Source: Nitrosomonadales bacterium
GTDB taxonomy: Bacteria > Pseudomonadota > Gammaproteobacteria > Burkholderiales > Gallionellaceae
DNA length: 64,000 bases
Reading direction: 5' to 3'
NCBI GenBank assembly: GCA_016208015.1
Contig: JACQYW010000008.1
Location: forward strand, 62,001 to 126,000
Both the position numbers and the translations under genes were made by a program. The notes below the pieces were generated by a model, which was not told where the DNA came from, did not search any database, and worked only from the letters and a program-made list of their open reading frames with translations. This document shows, piece after piece, positions 18,208 through 27,353 of this stretch (within the stretch, counting starts at the first letter, position 1; each line of letters begins with the position of its first letter).

Positions 18208-20187
18208 ATGCGTCACGGTTTCGATTCTTTGGCGGGATATGCGACCGTGCTGTTGTTTGGCTCGCTGTTTTTCGCCCCGCAGGCAGCGCCAGCCGCCGAA
18301 GAAGTTCAGTCCGAACAAGCTTACCTGCAAGACCTCCCCGTCGTCCTGAGCGCCTCGCGCCTGTCGCAGCCAATTTCCGAAGCCCCCAATGCCATGACGG
18401 TGATCGATCGCGACACCATCCATGCTTCCGGCTATCGAAACGTAGCCGATCTGTTCAGGCTGGTACCCGGTATGTATGTCGGCTACCAGGACGGGTATTC
18501 GCCTTTTGTTTCCTATCACGGCTCGACCGATAACTATGCGCGCCGGATGCAGGTTCTGATCGACGGCCGCAGTGTCTATCTGCCGCCGTTCGGACAGGTC
18601 GATTGGGCGGATATCCCGCTGCATATCGACGACATCGAACGTATCGAAGTGATACGCGGACCGGCAGCTGCCTCGCACGGCGCGAATTCCACCCAGGGCG
18701 TCATCAACATCATCACGCGCGATGCATCCGCGGTAAGGGGAGGCAGTGTTTCAATCAGCAAGGGGGAGGCGGCGATATCCGACACGGTAGCCCGTCTCGC
18801 AGGAGCGGAGGCCGATGTGGATTATCGGCTCACGCTGGGCGAGCGTTCCGACACCGGCTATGCGTCCAAGGTCATGAATGACAGCAGTTCGACCCGTTTA
18901 GCCAACTTCCGCGCGAACTACCGCCCTAATACGACGGATAGCATCGACATACAGCTGGGCTACAGTGAGGGAACGCGGGGGATAGGGACGGTCGGCAGGG
19001 TGACAGAACCCTTCAGAGACATCCAGACCCGCTCGGACTTCGAGCAGATCGAGTGGACCCGGGCGATGCAGCAGGGCGATGAGATCAAGCTGCGCTACTA
19101 CCATATCACCCGGCACTATTCTGATACGGCGATACCGGCGATCGGCACCGATGTCGTCTCGGTCCAGCGCGACGAAGTGGAGTTGCAGCATATCCTTGCG
19201 CTGGGCGAGAGCAACCGGGTTGTCTGGGGCGGTGGCACGAGAACCGATACGCTTGATGATCCGTTGAGCTTTGCCAGACCGGCGCCGACGACCAGGCAAT
19301 CGCGGCTGTTCGCTCACGATGAGTGGAGAATCACACAGTCCGCGATATTGAATATCGGTACGATGCTGGAGAACGATGGCCTTGGACATCGAAATAATTC
19401 GCCGCGGCTATCCCTGAATTACCACGTCACCCCGCTGGATACCGTGCGTATCGGTGTGTCGCGTGCCTATCGCACGCCGGTCGCATTCGAGGAGTACAGC
19501 AACACTCAATATGCCGTGGGGGGCAAGCAATATACCTCGACGGGAGGTTTGCGGCCCGAGCGGATACTGTCCAGAGAGATCGCCTATATCGGCGAGTTCC
19601 CCGCGATGGGGATGACCCTGGATTCGCGCATCTATTCGGACAGTCTGAGCGAGCTGATCTTCCTCGATCCCAATCCGGACGGCTCGCTGGGTTTCAAGAA
19701 TCTGTACAACATCACGGTAAGAGGGCTCGAGAGCACGCTCAAATACCGCTGGGGCGAGGGCAGCAGCGTCATCCTGAATTATGCGCATCAACGGATGAGC
19801 TGCAACGCCTCTGCCTCGTTGACGCTGGCGGCCTACAATTCATTGCTGCAAACCTATATAGACCAGTGTCCCAGGATGGTCCCATTGGACAGTGGTAGCA
19901 TCATGCTGGTCGAGCAAGTGACGCAGGATGTTGCTTTCACCATCGGATACTTCAATCAGGGAACGCTGCAGTTGCTTGATGCGCTGGAACCGCAGAAGCA
20001 GATGAATCGGGTTGATATAAGAATTGCCAGGTCTTTCGGAAACCTGGAGAAAAGCGGGGGAGGAGAGGTCGCGTTGGTGGTGCAGAACGCATTCCAGGAT
20101 AACTATACGGAATTCGCCAATACACCACAGAAGAGCAATCTTATCTTTGATCGGCGGACTTATCTTACTGCGACCATTCATTTCTGA
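18208..20187 (+). CDS. TonB-dependent outer membrane receptor
   Basis: Outer-membrane receptor of 659 residues for an unknown ligand. A signal peptide (hydrophobic stretch about 12-26, then APAAEE) is followed by a plug domain (about 45-165, with DIERIEVIRGPAAASHGANS and GVINIITR) and a beta-barrel ending in the aromatic F required for BAM insertion (ATIHF). I chose ATG 18208, preceded by GCGAGG; the longer frame from 18136 overlaps tRNA-His. Its stop overlaps a downstream ATG (TGATGA), and a periplasmic binding protein and a hybrid kinase follow on the same strand. That suggests ligand uptake or sensing as one module. The plug resembles vitamin B12/siderophore-type receptors, but specificity cannot be read. 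Confidence 0.9.
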   Translation: MRHGFDSLAGYATVLLFGSLFFAPQAAPAAEEVQSEQAYLQDLPVVLSASRLSQPISEAPNAMTVIDRDTIHASGYRNVADLFRLVPGMYVGYQDGYSPFVSYHGSTDNYARRMQVLIDGRSVYLPPFGQVDWADIPLHIDDIERIEVIRGPAAASHGANSTQGVINIITRDASAVRGGSVSISKGEAAISDTVARLAGAEADVDYRLTLGERSDTGYASKVMNDSSSTRLANFRANYRPNTTDSIDIQLGYSEGTRGIGTVGRVTEPFRDIQTRSDFEQIEWTRAMQQGDEIKLRYYHITRHYSDTAIPAIGTDVVSVQRDEVELQHILALGESNRVVWGGGTRTDTLDDPLSFARPAPTTRQSRLFAHDEWRITQSAILNIGTMLENDGLGHRNNSPRLSLNYHVTPLDTVRIGVSRAYRTPVAFEEYSNTQYAVGGKQYTSTGGLRPERILSREIAYIGEFPAMGMTLDSRIYSDSLSELIFLDPNPDGSLGFKNLYNITVRGLESTLKYRWGEGSSVILNYAHQRMSCNASASLTLAAYNSLLQTYIDQCPRMVPLDSGSIMLVEQVTQDVAFTIGYFNQGTLQLLDALEPQKQMNRVDIRIARSFGNLEKSGGGEVALVVQNAFQDNYTEFANTPQKSNLIFDRRTYLTATIHF

Positions 20188-20293
20188 TGAAACTACTAAC
20201 CATCTGTCTAAGCCGCTGAAGCGGCAAGTCATTGGTTATAGCCGGGCAACCTTTTTTCGCCCGGAGCCCTGTTCTACCAGCCGGACACTTTCT

Positions 20294-21163
20294 GTGGCGC
20301 TGGCATGTCTGCTTGCATGCCTTTCTCCTGTGCAGGCCGAGCCGCTGCAGATAACACTGGCGGTCAGCGAAGAGGGCGGAGTCTACCGGGCATTCAGCGA
20401 AACACTGCTGGGCAAGCTTCAGCCCGATAAATATGCAGTGACGATCAAGCGAGCCGAGGATGCCTTGGGGGGCTCCGACCTTTATATTGCGGTCGGCATG
20501 AAGGCGGCGACCCAATTGGCCGCCAAGGATATTCCCACCCTAAATGTGTTCGTTCCCAAAACGGGATACGACAAATTGCAGCGTGAATTTGCTTCGCACG
20601 ATGCCCCCCGTTCCGCCATCTATCTCGACCAGCCCATGGAGCGGCAAGTCGCTTTGTTGCTTTCGGCGCTGCCCGGCACCCGGCACGTGGGCGTGCTTTA
20701 CAATACAGCGCCGCCCGAGCTTCAGAGCTTGCGCCGCCTGCTGGCCGAGAAAAAAACGCATCTGCATGAGCAGGCCATCGATCAGGCACATCCCTTGAAT
20801 GATGCATTGGAAGGCGTACTGGGCGAAAGCGAAGTGCTGTTCGTGCTGCCCGATACGGATATCTACAACGCCAGCACGATACGCAATATCCTGCTGACCT
20901 CTTACCGCAAGCAGATCCCTTTGGTGGGCATCTCGCAGGCTTATGTCAAAGCCGGGGCCTTGTGCGCGGTGTACTCGACGCCGGAGCAGGTCGCAACACA
21001 GGTGTTGGTCATGATCGAGCGCTATGCGGGATCGGGCAAACTTCCGGCGGCACAATATCCCAACGAGTTCGAGGTGTCGGTCAATATCCAGGTCGCGCGA
21101 TCGCTCGATCTGCGCATCAAGGATGCAGACAGGCTGCGCGATGAGATCAGGGGGGGGCCATGA
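20294..21163 (+). CDS. Periplasmic ABC-type substrate-binding protein; start uncertain
   Basis: Protein resembling the ABC_sub_bind family (periplasmic binding protein fold), with the segments RHVGVLYNTAPPE, VLFVLPDTDIYNAS and PLVGISQAYVKAGALC. A hydrophobic leader ACLLACLSPVQA ends in a signal-peptidase-like site. The start is problematic. GTG 20294 is the only ordinary start codon in frame after the receptor gene and leaves almost no charged n-region. The well-placed ATG at 20187, overlapping the receptor stop, reads MKLLTICLSR and then hits TGA. A one-base frameshift there would give a plausible longer signal peptide. The stop overlaps the kinase ATG at 21160. No ABC permease or ATPase gene is adjacent, so it probably serves the kinase rather than a transporter. 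Confidence 0.75.
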   Translation: MALACLLACLSPVQAEPLQITLAVSEEGGVYRAFSETLLGKLQPDKYAVTIKRAEDALGGSDLYIAVGMKAATQLAAKDIPTLNVFVPKTGYDKLQREFASHDAPRSAIYLDQPMERQVALLLSALPGTRHVGVLYNTAPPELQSLRRLLAEKKTHLHEQAIDQAHPLNDALEGVLGESEVLFVLPDTDIYNASTIRNILLTSYRKQIPLVGISQAYVKAGALCAVYSTPEQVATQVLVMIERYAGSGKLPAAQYPNEFEVSVNIQVARSLDLRIKDADRLRDEIRGGP

Positions 21164-23106
21164 AGAAACACGGGATAGAACGACAGACACTGGCTGTCGC
21201 GTTGATACCGATCCTGGTTTTGGCGTTGCTGCTGGAAATCTTCTTCACCTACACGCGTTTTGCGGATCAGGACCGTGCCCTGTTCGAGCGATCCAAGCTG
21301 ATCATCCGTCAACTGGCCTCGGCCAGCGAATACCCTGTCTTTTCCGGCAATCACGCCTTGCTGCAACAACAGGTGGATATTGCTTTCGCGCAACAGGATG
21401 TCAATTTCGTCATCGTGCTGGACGCGGATTCAAAATTCCTTGCCGGTGCCGGTAGTACCACCAACATTTATGAACGCGAGCGCTTCGAAAAGAAATCGCC
21501 ACAGACAGACGATCCGACCGCCTTTCAGGAAGATCGCAAAGTATTGCGCCTTTTTTATCCCATCGTGGTGACACAGATCAAGCTGGATGAATTGGGGAGT
21601 GGATCTGTTGCGGATGCAGCCAACGAACCCATGGGAAGCGTGATCATCGAGATCGGCAAGGACAGGCTGAATCGGGAAAAAGCCGAGATGCTGGGGTTCA
21701 ACCTGTTCCTGTTGCTATTTGTATTATTGACCACGATGCTGATCGCCATGCGCGTATCACGGCGCATCACCCTGCCGATCCTGGAGATGAACAATGCCAT
21801 CCGTCGCATCGGCGAAGGACATCTGGATGCGCATATCGCGGTAGCGAACGTGCAGGAACTCGATGTTCTCGCTTCCGGCATCAACAATATGGCGCTACAG
21901 TTGCAAAATGACCGCACCGACCTGCAGCAGCGCATCGATACGGCCACGCTGGAACTGCGCCGCAAGAAAGAAGAAGCGGAAAAAGCCAACTTCGACAAGA
22001 GCCGTTTTCTGGCTGCTGCGAGTCACGATCTGCGCCAACCCATGCATGCGCTCGGCCTGTTCGTCGGTGAATTGCATAGCCGGTTGGATACCCCGGAGCA
22101 GCACAAGATCGCGAGCAAGGTCGAGGAGTCGGTCGAGGCCATGTCCAGCCTGCTGGATTCTCTGCTGGATATCTCCAAGCTGGATGCCGGGATCGTGATC
22201 CCGCAGATACAGGGTGTCGATATCGAGGCGATGGCGAAACGGCTGGTACAGGATTTCCTGCCAGTCGCGCAGCGCAAGAGCATCTCGCTGCATGTCAGCT
22301 GCATAAACGGAATGGTGCTGAGCGACCCTGTGCTGCTGGAGCGCATCCTGCTCAACCTGCTTGGCAATGCGATCCGCTATACGCCCCAGAAAGGTACGGT
22401 GTTGCTGGCCTGTCGCCGCCGTGGTGATGATCTGCGCATCGAGGTGCGCGATAACGGCATCGGTATTCCGGCTGACGAGCAGCAGAACGTCTTCCGTGAA
22501 TTCGTGCAACTGGCGAACAGCGCGCGCGACCGCAGCAAGGGCATCGGACTGGGGCTGGCCATCGTGGACAGGCTTGCCAAATTATTGCACCATCCATTGA
22601 GCCTGCGTTCCGCGCCAAATCGCGGATCGACTTTCGCCGTGACCATACCGCGCATGTTCGGTGTCGATGACCTGCTGGCGGAACCGGGCCATGTGCCAAC
22701 CGCTGCGATGCCCAGACATGACAAACTGGACAACCTCAGGGTGCTGGTGGTGGATGACGACATGCTGGTGCGAACCAGTACCGCAGGTATCCTCGAGTCA
22801 TGGGGATGCAACGTCTCGGTCGGTGAGGGCCTGGAGGAGGTGTGGTACAAATATTCCGAATCGCACTTCGATCTGGTGCTATGCGATTATCGCTTGCCGG
22901 ACGGCAACGGACTGCAACTTGCCGATCGTATCAATGTTCATTGCAAGATACCCCCGGCATTCATTTTAGTGAGCGGCGACACTGCGCCGGAGATACTGCA
23001 AGCCGTCAACGAGCGCGGACACCATCTGTTGCACAAACCGGTGCGCCCGGCCAAGTTGCGCTCACTGATACTGTTTCTACTGAAGCAGCGTCAGGAAGCG
23101 AATTAA
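21160..23106 (+). CDS. Membrane hybrid histidine kinase with receiver domain
   Basis: Sensor kinase of 648 residues. Membrane helices at about 10-30 and 182-202 bracket a periplasmic domain of about 150 residues. A HAMP region, a coiled coil and a HisKA domain with SHDLRQPMHALGLFVGEL (phospho-His in SHD) follow, then HATPase_c with NAIRYTP, DNGIGIP and GIGLGLAIV, and a C-terminal receiver (about 525-640, LRVLVVDDDMLVR, phospho-Asp in LCDYRLPDGNG, conserved Lys in HKPVRP). The ATG overlaps the stop of the binding-protein gene and follows AGGGGGG. The context suggests it reads occupancy of the binding protein or receptor. No DNA-binding response regulator is adjacent, so the output is unknown. 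Confidence 0.9.
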   Translation: MKKHGIERQTLAVALIPILVLALLLEIFFTYTRFADQDRALFERSKLIIRQLASASEYPVFSGNHALLQQQVDIAFAQQDVNFVIVLDADSKFLAGAGSTTNIYERERFEKKSPQTDDPTAFQEDRKVLRLFYPIVVTQIKLDELGSGSVADAANEPMGSVIIEIGKDRLNREKAEMLGFNLFLLLFVLLTTMLIAMRVSRRITLPILEMNNAIRRIGEGHLDAHIAVANVQELDVLASGINNMALQLQNDRTDLQQRIDTATLELRRKKEEAEKANFDKSRFLAAASHDLRQPMHALGLFVGELHSRLDTPEQHKIASKVEESVEAMSSLLDSLLDISKLDAGIVIPQIQGVDIEAMAKRLVQDFLPVAQRKSISLHVSCINGMVLSDPVLLERILLNLLGNAIRYTPQKGTVLLACRRRGDDLRIEVRDNGIGIPADEQQNVFREFVQLANSARDRSKGIGLGLAIVDRLAKLLHHPLSLRSAPNRGSTFAVTIPRMFGVDDLLAEPGHVPTAAMPRHDKLDNLRVLVVDDDMLVRTSTAGILESWGCNVSVGEGLEEVWYKYSESHFDLVLCDYRLPDGNGLQLADRINVHCKIPPAFILVSGDTAPEILQAVNERGHHLLHKPVRPAKLRSLILFLLKQRQEAN

Positions 23107-23113
23107 AAAGGAA

Positions 23114-23143
23114 CTGCCCCGCGCCACTTTCGACGCGGGGCAG
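23114..23143 (-). terminator. Intrinsic terminator between converging genes
   Basis: CTGCCCCGCG (23114-23123) pairs perfectly with CGCGGGGCAG (23134-23143). On the minus strand it is followed by TTCCTTTTTAATT, so it mainly serves the heme-protein gene, while stopping transcription from both sides. Confidence 0.8.
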
Positions 23144-23148
23144 GGACA

Positions 23149-23721
23149 TCACAAGGCTCGCTTGATGCTAACACCGCCGCGAACCTGGCCTGCCACATAA
23201 CCAGTGGCTTGGTCATGCGGATACTCCTCGGTCAGTCGCGCTTTCACGGTGGCATCGATCACATCGCCGGTTCCGTGGCAGGCCACGCAGCCGGATTGCA
23301 GCACGATACCCTTCATGTAACGGAAGTATTTACCGGCTGGCTCGCTCACGATCTCCGCCGCTTCCAGCGTCTCCGGCTTCTCGCCCTTGGCCAGGCGCTC
23401 CTCGAACTGCTTCAGCGTCTTCTGCTCCCACTCATCCGCCGTACCCAGCAAAGGATTGCGCACCTTCAGGCTGACGCGGGTGAGTTTGATGCCGTGTTGG
23501 CGGGAGAGGTCGCCAGCCATCTTGGCGGCGATGTCCTTGCAGACCTTGATCGCGGAATCAGGACCGCCTTCCTTGACCGCTTTCTTGTTTTCCGCCTGCA
23601 GCTGCTGGGCGAATGGGCCGATGATGGCGCGGCTCTCTTCCTGGTATTTGACCAGATCGTCAGCGACGACCGGAGTGGAGGAAAGTGCGAGCAAGACAGA
23701 CAGAATGATTTTTTTCGACAT
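23149..23721 (-). CDS. Tll0287-like (DUF3365) periplasmic c-type heme protein
   Basis: Secreted protein of 190 residues with an N-terminal signal peptide (ILSVLLALSSTPVVA) and one c-type heme site, CVACH, near residue 146. The ordering of helices and the downstream segment Y-P-H-D-Q-A-T-G-Y-x-A-G-Q-V-R-G-G-V-S match Tll0287-like/DUF3365 heme sensor-like proteins, in which the domain binds heme c and is often fused to kinases; here it stands alone. It could be a small electron carrier or redox sensor. It follows the DUF2892 gene behind a terminator, so it may have its own promoter. Confidence 0.85.
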   Translation of the reverse strand: MSKKIILSVLLALSSTPVVADDLVKYQEESRAIIGPFAQQLQAENKKAVKEGGPDSAIKVCKDIAAKMAGDLSRQHGIKLTRVSLKVRNPLLGTADEWEQKTLKQFEERLAKGEKPETLEAAEIVSEPAGKYFRYMKGIVLQSGCVACHGTGDVIDATVKARLTEEYPHDQATGYVAGQVRGGVSIKRAL

Positions 23722-23740
23722 GGTTTTTCCTCGAAAAAAA

Positions 23741-23762
23741 CGCCCGGCTTCAAAGCCGGGCG
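23741..23762 (-). terminator. Intrinsic terminator after DUF2892 gene
   Basis: CGCCCGGCTT and AGCCGGGCG form a strong hairpin. On the minus strand it is followed by TTTTTTTCG, directly upstream of the heme-protein gene. Confidence 0.88.
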
Positions 23763-23781
23763 TGATGTGCTTATTTCAGGA

Positions 23782-23976
23782 TTATTTCTTGTCCATCGGG
23801 CAGGTACTCATGCCGAAGATCGCGTAAGCCGGGCAGAACTTGAAGATGCCGGTCAGCAAGGGGACGACACCGATCCAGCCCCATACGGGAAGCATGCCGG
23901 CCAATGTCGCACCGACGAGTGCCAGGCCGACGACGATACGCAGGATGCGGTCGATACTGCCAACGTTGATTTTCAT
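23782..23976 (-). CDS. DUF2892 (YgaP-like) small membrane protein
   Basis: 64-residue inner-membrane protein with two hydrophobic segments (about 10-28 and 30-50) and the family features NVGSIDRILRIVVG, FCPAYAIFG and CPMDKK. It resembles the stand-alone transmembrane part of YgaP, which is often linked to sulfur or rhodanese functions. A strong ribosome-binding site, TAGGAGTAAGAA, precedes the ATG. A perfect CRP-type palindrome centred about 68 bp upstream of the start probably controls it, with the regulator gene next to it. Confidence 0.88.
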   Translation of the reverse strand: MKINVGSIDRILRIVVGLALVGATLAGMLPVWGWIGVVPLLTGIFKFCPAYAIFGMSTCPMDKK

Positions 23977-24033
23977 TTCTTACTCCTAGGAGGGGTTAAA
24001 GGAGCAATCAGGATAGGCGTAAAATAGGGGGTT

Positions 24034-24055
24034 GTCTGTGATAAAAATCACAGAC
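24034..24055. promoter_or_regulatory. Perfect CRP-type palindromic operator
   Basis: A 22-bp perfect palindrome with core TGTGA-N6-TCACA lies between the Crp/Fnr gene and the DUF2892 gene. On the minus strand a possible -10 (TATCCT, 24015-24010) places the operator centre near -41.5, the usual position for activation by Crp/Fnr proteins. Confidence 0.75.
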
Positions 24056-24062
24056 AGTCGGA

Positions 24063-24728
24063 TCAGAGTTCGGCGAAGCGTTTGAGCGCCGCCGCGTCGG
24101 TGACTTCGATCTGCTCCCGCGCCAGTTTCACCCAGCCTTGTTCGGCGAAGCCCTTGAGCAGGCGGCTGACCATCTCGCGGGCACTGCCGAGTTCATCGGC
24201 CAGGGCCTGGTGGGTTGTATGAAGCGGGCTGGGCTTGGCGATCAGCAGGGCGGCAAGGCGCTGGTCCAGTTTCTGGAAAGCGACGGCCGAGACCAGCTGC
24301 ATCAGATCGGTGAGCCGGTCCGAGAACAGGTGGAACACATAATTGCGGAACGAAGCATGTTCACCGAGCAGCGTGTGGAAAGACGGGGCTGGCAGCAACA
24401 CCATTTCCAGCGCTTGTTCGGCGATGCCGCGCGCCTGATAGCGGGTATGTCCGAGCAGGCAACTGCTGGTGAGGATGCAGCTTTCACCGGGTGACACACG
24501 GTAAAGCTGCAATTCGCGTCCGTTCGGCGAAGACTTGATGACGCGGATACTGCCGGAAAGCAGCATTGGAAAACCCTGGCAAGGCTGATTCTCGTCGAAA
24601 ATGATCGCGCCGGCCGGAATCGGCATCAGCGCCGCTTTCGCCAGCAACGCATCCAGTTCCGCCACGGGCAACCCGGCCAGCGCGGGATAGTGCTGCAACA
24701 AGCGTGTGCGCAGGTCTCCGCTGAGCAT
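24063..24728 (-). CDS. Crp/Fnr family transcriptional regulator
   Basis: Cytoplasmic regulator of 221 residues with an N-terminal cyclic-nucleotide-binding-like beta barrel (about 25-130), a dimerisation helix and a C-terminal winged helix. The recognition helix GSAREMVSRLLKGF carries the R-E-x3-R pattern that in E. coli CRP reads TGTGA, which agrees with the palindrome at 24034-24055. It has no Fnr-type N-terminal cysteine cluster; the few cysteines (QPCQ, ESC) are scattered. The effector is therefore unknown; heme, cAMP or none are possible. It starts two bases after lysS and is probably cotranscribed with it. Confidence 0.9.
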   Translation of the reverse strand: MLSGDLRTRLLQHYPALAGLPVAELDALLAKAALMPIPAGAIIFDENQPCQGFPMLLSGSIRVIKSSPNGRELQLYRVSPGESCILTSSCLLGHTRYQARGIAEQALEMVLLPAPSFHTLLGEHASFRNYVFHLFSDRLTDLMQLVSAVAFQKLDQRLAALLIAKPSPLHTTHQALADELGSAREMVSRLLKGFAEQGWVKLAREQIEVTDAAALKRFAEL

Positions 24729-24730
24729 CT

Positions 24731-26233
24731 CTACTCGGGCCGCATGTGCGGGAACAGGATCACGTCGCGGATGCTGGCGCTGTCGGTCAGCAGCATCACC
24801 AGACGGTCGATGCCGATGCCCTGACCTGCGGTGGGCGGCAGGCCGTATTCCAGCGCACGTACGAAGTCGTTGTCCTTGAACATCGCTTCCTCGTCACCCG
24901 CATCCTTGGCCGCGACTTGCGCGTCGAAGCGGCGCTCCTGGTCCTCGGCGTCGTTCAGCTCGGAGAAACCGTTGGCGATCTCGCGACCGACGATGAATAG
25001 CTCGAAACGTTCGGTGATCTCGGGGCGCGCATCGCTGCTGCGTGCCAGCGGCGAGACTTCGATGGGGTAGTCGATGATGAAGGTCGGCTCGAACAGGTGC
25101 GACTCGGCCAGTTCCTCGAACAGCGACAGTTGCAGGCCGCCCACGGCATCCTTCGGGTTGTATTTGGCCTTCAGGTCCTTCAACTGGGTGATGAGGAAGT
25201 CGCGGCTGGCCAGTTGTGCATCGGTGAATTGCGGGTGATATTTCCGGATCGCCTGCACCATGGTCAGGCGGTGGAACGGTTTGCCCAGATCCAGCTCCTT
25301 ACCCTGATAGGTGATCACGGTCGTACCCAGCACCTTGCGCGCCACCTCGGCGAACAGTCTTTCGGTAAAGTCCATCAGGTATTTGTAATCGCGATACGCC
25401 TCGTAGAATTCGATCATGGTGAATTCGGGATTGTGGCGCGTCGAGACACCCTCGTTGCGGAAGTTGCGGTTCACCTCGAACACCTTCTCGAATCCGCCGA
25501 CGACAAGACGCTTCAGATACAGCTCGGGGGCGATGCGCAGGTACATCTTCATGTCCAGTGCATTGTGATGCGTCTCGAACGGTTTGGCCGATGCGCCGCC
25601 GGGGATGGGATGCATCATCGGCGTCTCCACTTCCAGATAGTCGTGGCGCACGAAGAAATCGCGGATCGCCTGGATGATCCGGGTGCGGGTGATGAACACC
25701 TTGCGCGACTCGTCGTTGGTGATGAGGTCGAGGTAGCGCTGGCGGTACTTTTGTTCCTGGTCGGTCAGGCCGTGGAACTTCTCCGGCAACGGACGCAGCG
25801 CCTTGGTCAGCAGGCGCACCGTGGTCACGCGCACCGACAACTCGCCGGTCTTGGTCTTGAACAGCACGCCGACGGCGCCGAGGATATCGCCCATGTCGTA
25901 ATGCTTGAACTCCCCGTGCGCCGCCTCGCCGGTGATGTCGTTGCTGATGAACAGCTGGATGCGGCCGCTCATGTCCTGGATGGTGGCGAAGCTGGCCTTG
26001 CCCATCACGCGCTTGAGCATCATTCGCCCGGCGACGGCGACGTGGATCTGCTCGGCCTCGAGTTCATCGTGCGTCTTTGCACCGAAGGCGGTGTGCAGCT
26101 CATCGGCGAGATTCTTGCGCTCGAAATCATTGGGGAAGGCGATGCCCTTTTCGCGGATCGCCTTCAGCTTGGCGCGGCGTTCCGCGATGATCTGGTTCTC
26201 GTCTTGTGGTGGCAGAGTATGTTCAGTAGTCAT
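24731..26233 (-). CDS. lysS: Lysyl-tRNA synthetase, class II
   Basis: Class II aminoacyl-tRNA synthetase of 500 residues charging tRNA-Lys. The N-terminal OB-fold anticodon-binding domain (about 65-175) contains [19 protein letters not shown], cited in part, and the catalytic core has motif 1 ([13 protein letters not shown]), motif 2 ([20 protein letters not shown]) and motif 3 ([12 protein letters not shown]). The length is typical. It begins 15 bp after prfB, matching the conserved prfB-lysS order. Confidence 0.97.
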   Translation of the reverse strand: MTTEHTLPPQDENQIIAERRAKLKAIREKGIAFPNDFERKNLADELHTAFGAKTHDELEAEQIHVAVAGRMMLKRVMGKASFATIQDMSGRIQLFISNDITGEAAHGEFKHYDMGDILGAVGVLFKTKTGELSVRVTTVRLLTKALRPLPEKFHGLTDQEQKYRQRYLDLITNDESRKVFITRTRIIQAIRDFFVRHDYLEVETPMMHPIPGGASAKPFETHHNALDMKMYLRIAPELYLKRLVVGGFEKVFEVNRNFRNEGVSTRHNPEFTMIEFYEAYRDYKYLMDFTERLFAEVARKVLGTTVITYQGKELDLGKPFHRLTMVQAIRKYHPQFTDAQLASRDFLITQLKDLKAKYNPKDAVGGLQLSLFEELAESHLFEPTFIIDYPIEVSPLARSSDARPEITERFELFIVGREIANGFSELNDAEDQERRFDAQVAAKDAGDEEAMFKDNDFVRALEYGLPPTAGQGIGIDRLVMLLTDSASIRDVILFPHMRPE

Positions 26234-26248
26234 GATGGTTCTCTAAAG

Positions 26249-27353
26249 TTAAACACCTTGCTTCAGGCTGGCTTCGATGAAGGGATCGAGATCGCCGTCT
26301 AGCACCTTTTGCGTATTGGAGATTTCGACGTTGGTGCGCAGGTCCTTGATGCGCGACTGGTCGAGCACGTAGGAGCGGATCTGGTGGCCCCAGCCGACGT
26401 CGGTCTTGGTGGCTTCCAGCTTGTCCGCTTCGGACTGGCGCTTGCGAAGTTCAAGCTCATAGATGCGCGACTTCAGCATGGACATCGCCTCGGCCTTGTT
26501 GCGGTGCTGCGAGCGGTCGTTCTGGCATTGCACGACGATGCCGGTCGGGGCGTGGGTGATGCGGATGGCCGAGTCGGTCTTGTTGATGTGCTGGCCGCCC
26601 GCGCCGGATGCGCGGAAGGTGTCGATGCGCAGGTCGGCCGGGTTGATGTCCACCTCGATGGAGTCGTCCACTTCGGGGGAGACGAACAAGCTGGCGAAGG
26701 AGGTGTGGCGACCGCCCGAGGAATCGAAAGGCGACTTGCGCACCAGTCGGTGCACACCGGTCTCGGTGCGCAGGTGGCCGTAGGCGTATTCGCCTTCGAC
26801 CTTGAGCGAGGCGCTGCGGATGCCGGCGACATCGCCGTCGGTCTGTTCCAGCACCTCGACCTTGAAGCCTTTGCGTTCGCAGTACCTGATGTATTGGCGC
26901 AGCAGCATCGAGGCCCAGTCGCAGGCCTCGGTGCCGCCGGCGCCGGCCTGGATGTCGATGAAGCAGTTGTTCGGGTCTGCCGGGTTGGAGAACATGCGGC
27001 GGAATTCGAGTGCCTCGACGCGCTTCTCGATGTCCAGCACGTCGGCAGAGATGCTCAACAGGCTGTCGTCGTCATTTTCGGCCTGCGCCATCTCGAACAA
27101 TTCGGCGGCATCGCCGAGGTTCTGGCCGATCTGGGTCAGGCCCAGCACCACATCTTCCAGCGATTTGCGTTCGCGCCCCAAGTCCTGCGCGCGCTTTGCA
27201 TCGTTCCAGATGGCGGGGTCTTCGGCGAGTACGGCGACTTCGGCTAAACGTTCCTGCTTGCCGTCGTAGTCAAAGATACCTCCGTAATTCGGTGTTGCGG
27301 GTACGGAGGTCCTGGATCTTGTTTGTCAGTACGTTGAGTTGTTCGGCTTCCAT
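26249..27353 (-). CDS. prfB: Peptide chain release factor 2, with programmed +1 frameshift
   Basis: Release factor recognising UAA and UGA, 367 residues after frameshifting. Translation starts at ATG 27353-27351 and reaches an in-frame TGA (27272-27270) after 27 codons. The slippery CTT-TGA preceded by the Shine-Dalgarno-like GGAGG lets ribosomes shift +1 and continue to 26249. The stop-codon recognition motif SPF ([11 protein letters not shown]) and the catalytic GGQ motif ([10 protein letters not shown]) are both intact. This is the well-known autoregulatory arrangement, not a broken gene. lysS follows. Confidence 0.97.
27270..27284 (-). promoter_or_regulatory. prfB frameshift signal
   Basis: On the minus strand the sequence CGGAGGTATCTTTGA contains an internal Shine-Dalgarno-like GGAGG, the slippery CTT and the in-frame UGA followed by C. 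This is the canonical RF2 autoregulation site. Confidence 0.95.

Noticed and set aside
20024-20187. Start of the binding-protein gene inside the receptor gene
   Set aside because: The first 50 or so residues are a shadow of receptor codons and would bury the signal peptide.
17879-23106. tRNA cluster followed by a genomic island
   Set aside because: No integrase, direct repeat of a tRNA 3' end, or clear composition change was found; the receptor module has normal composition.
26249-27181. Truncated prfB starting at 27181
   Set aside because: The upstream sequence encodes the conserved RF2 N terminus joined by the known +1 frameshift.
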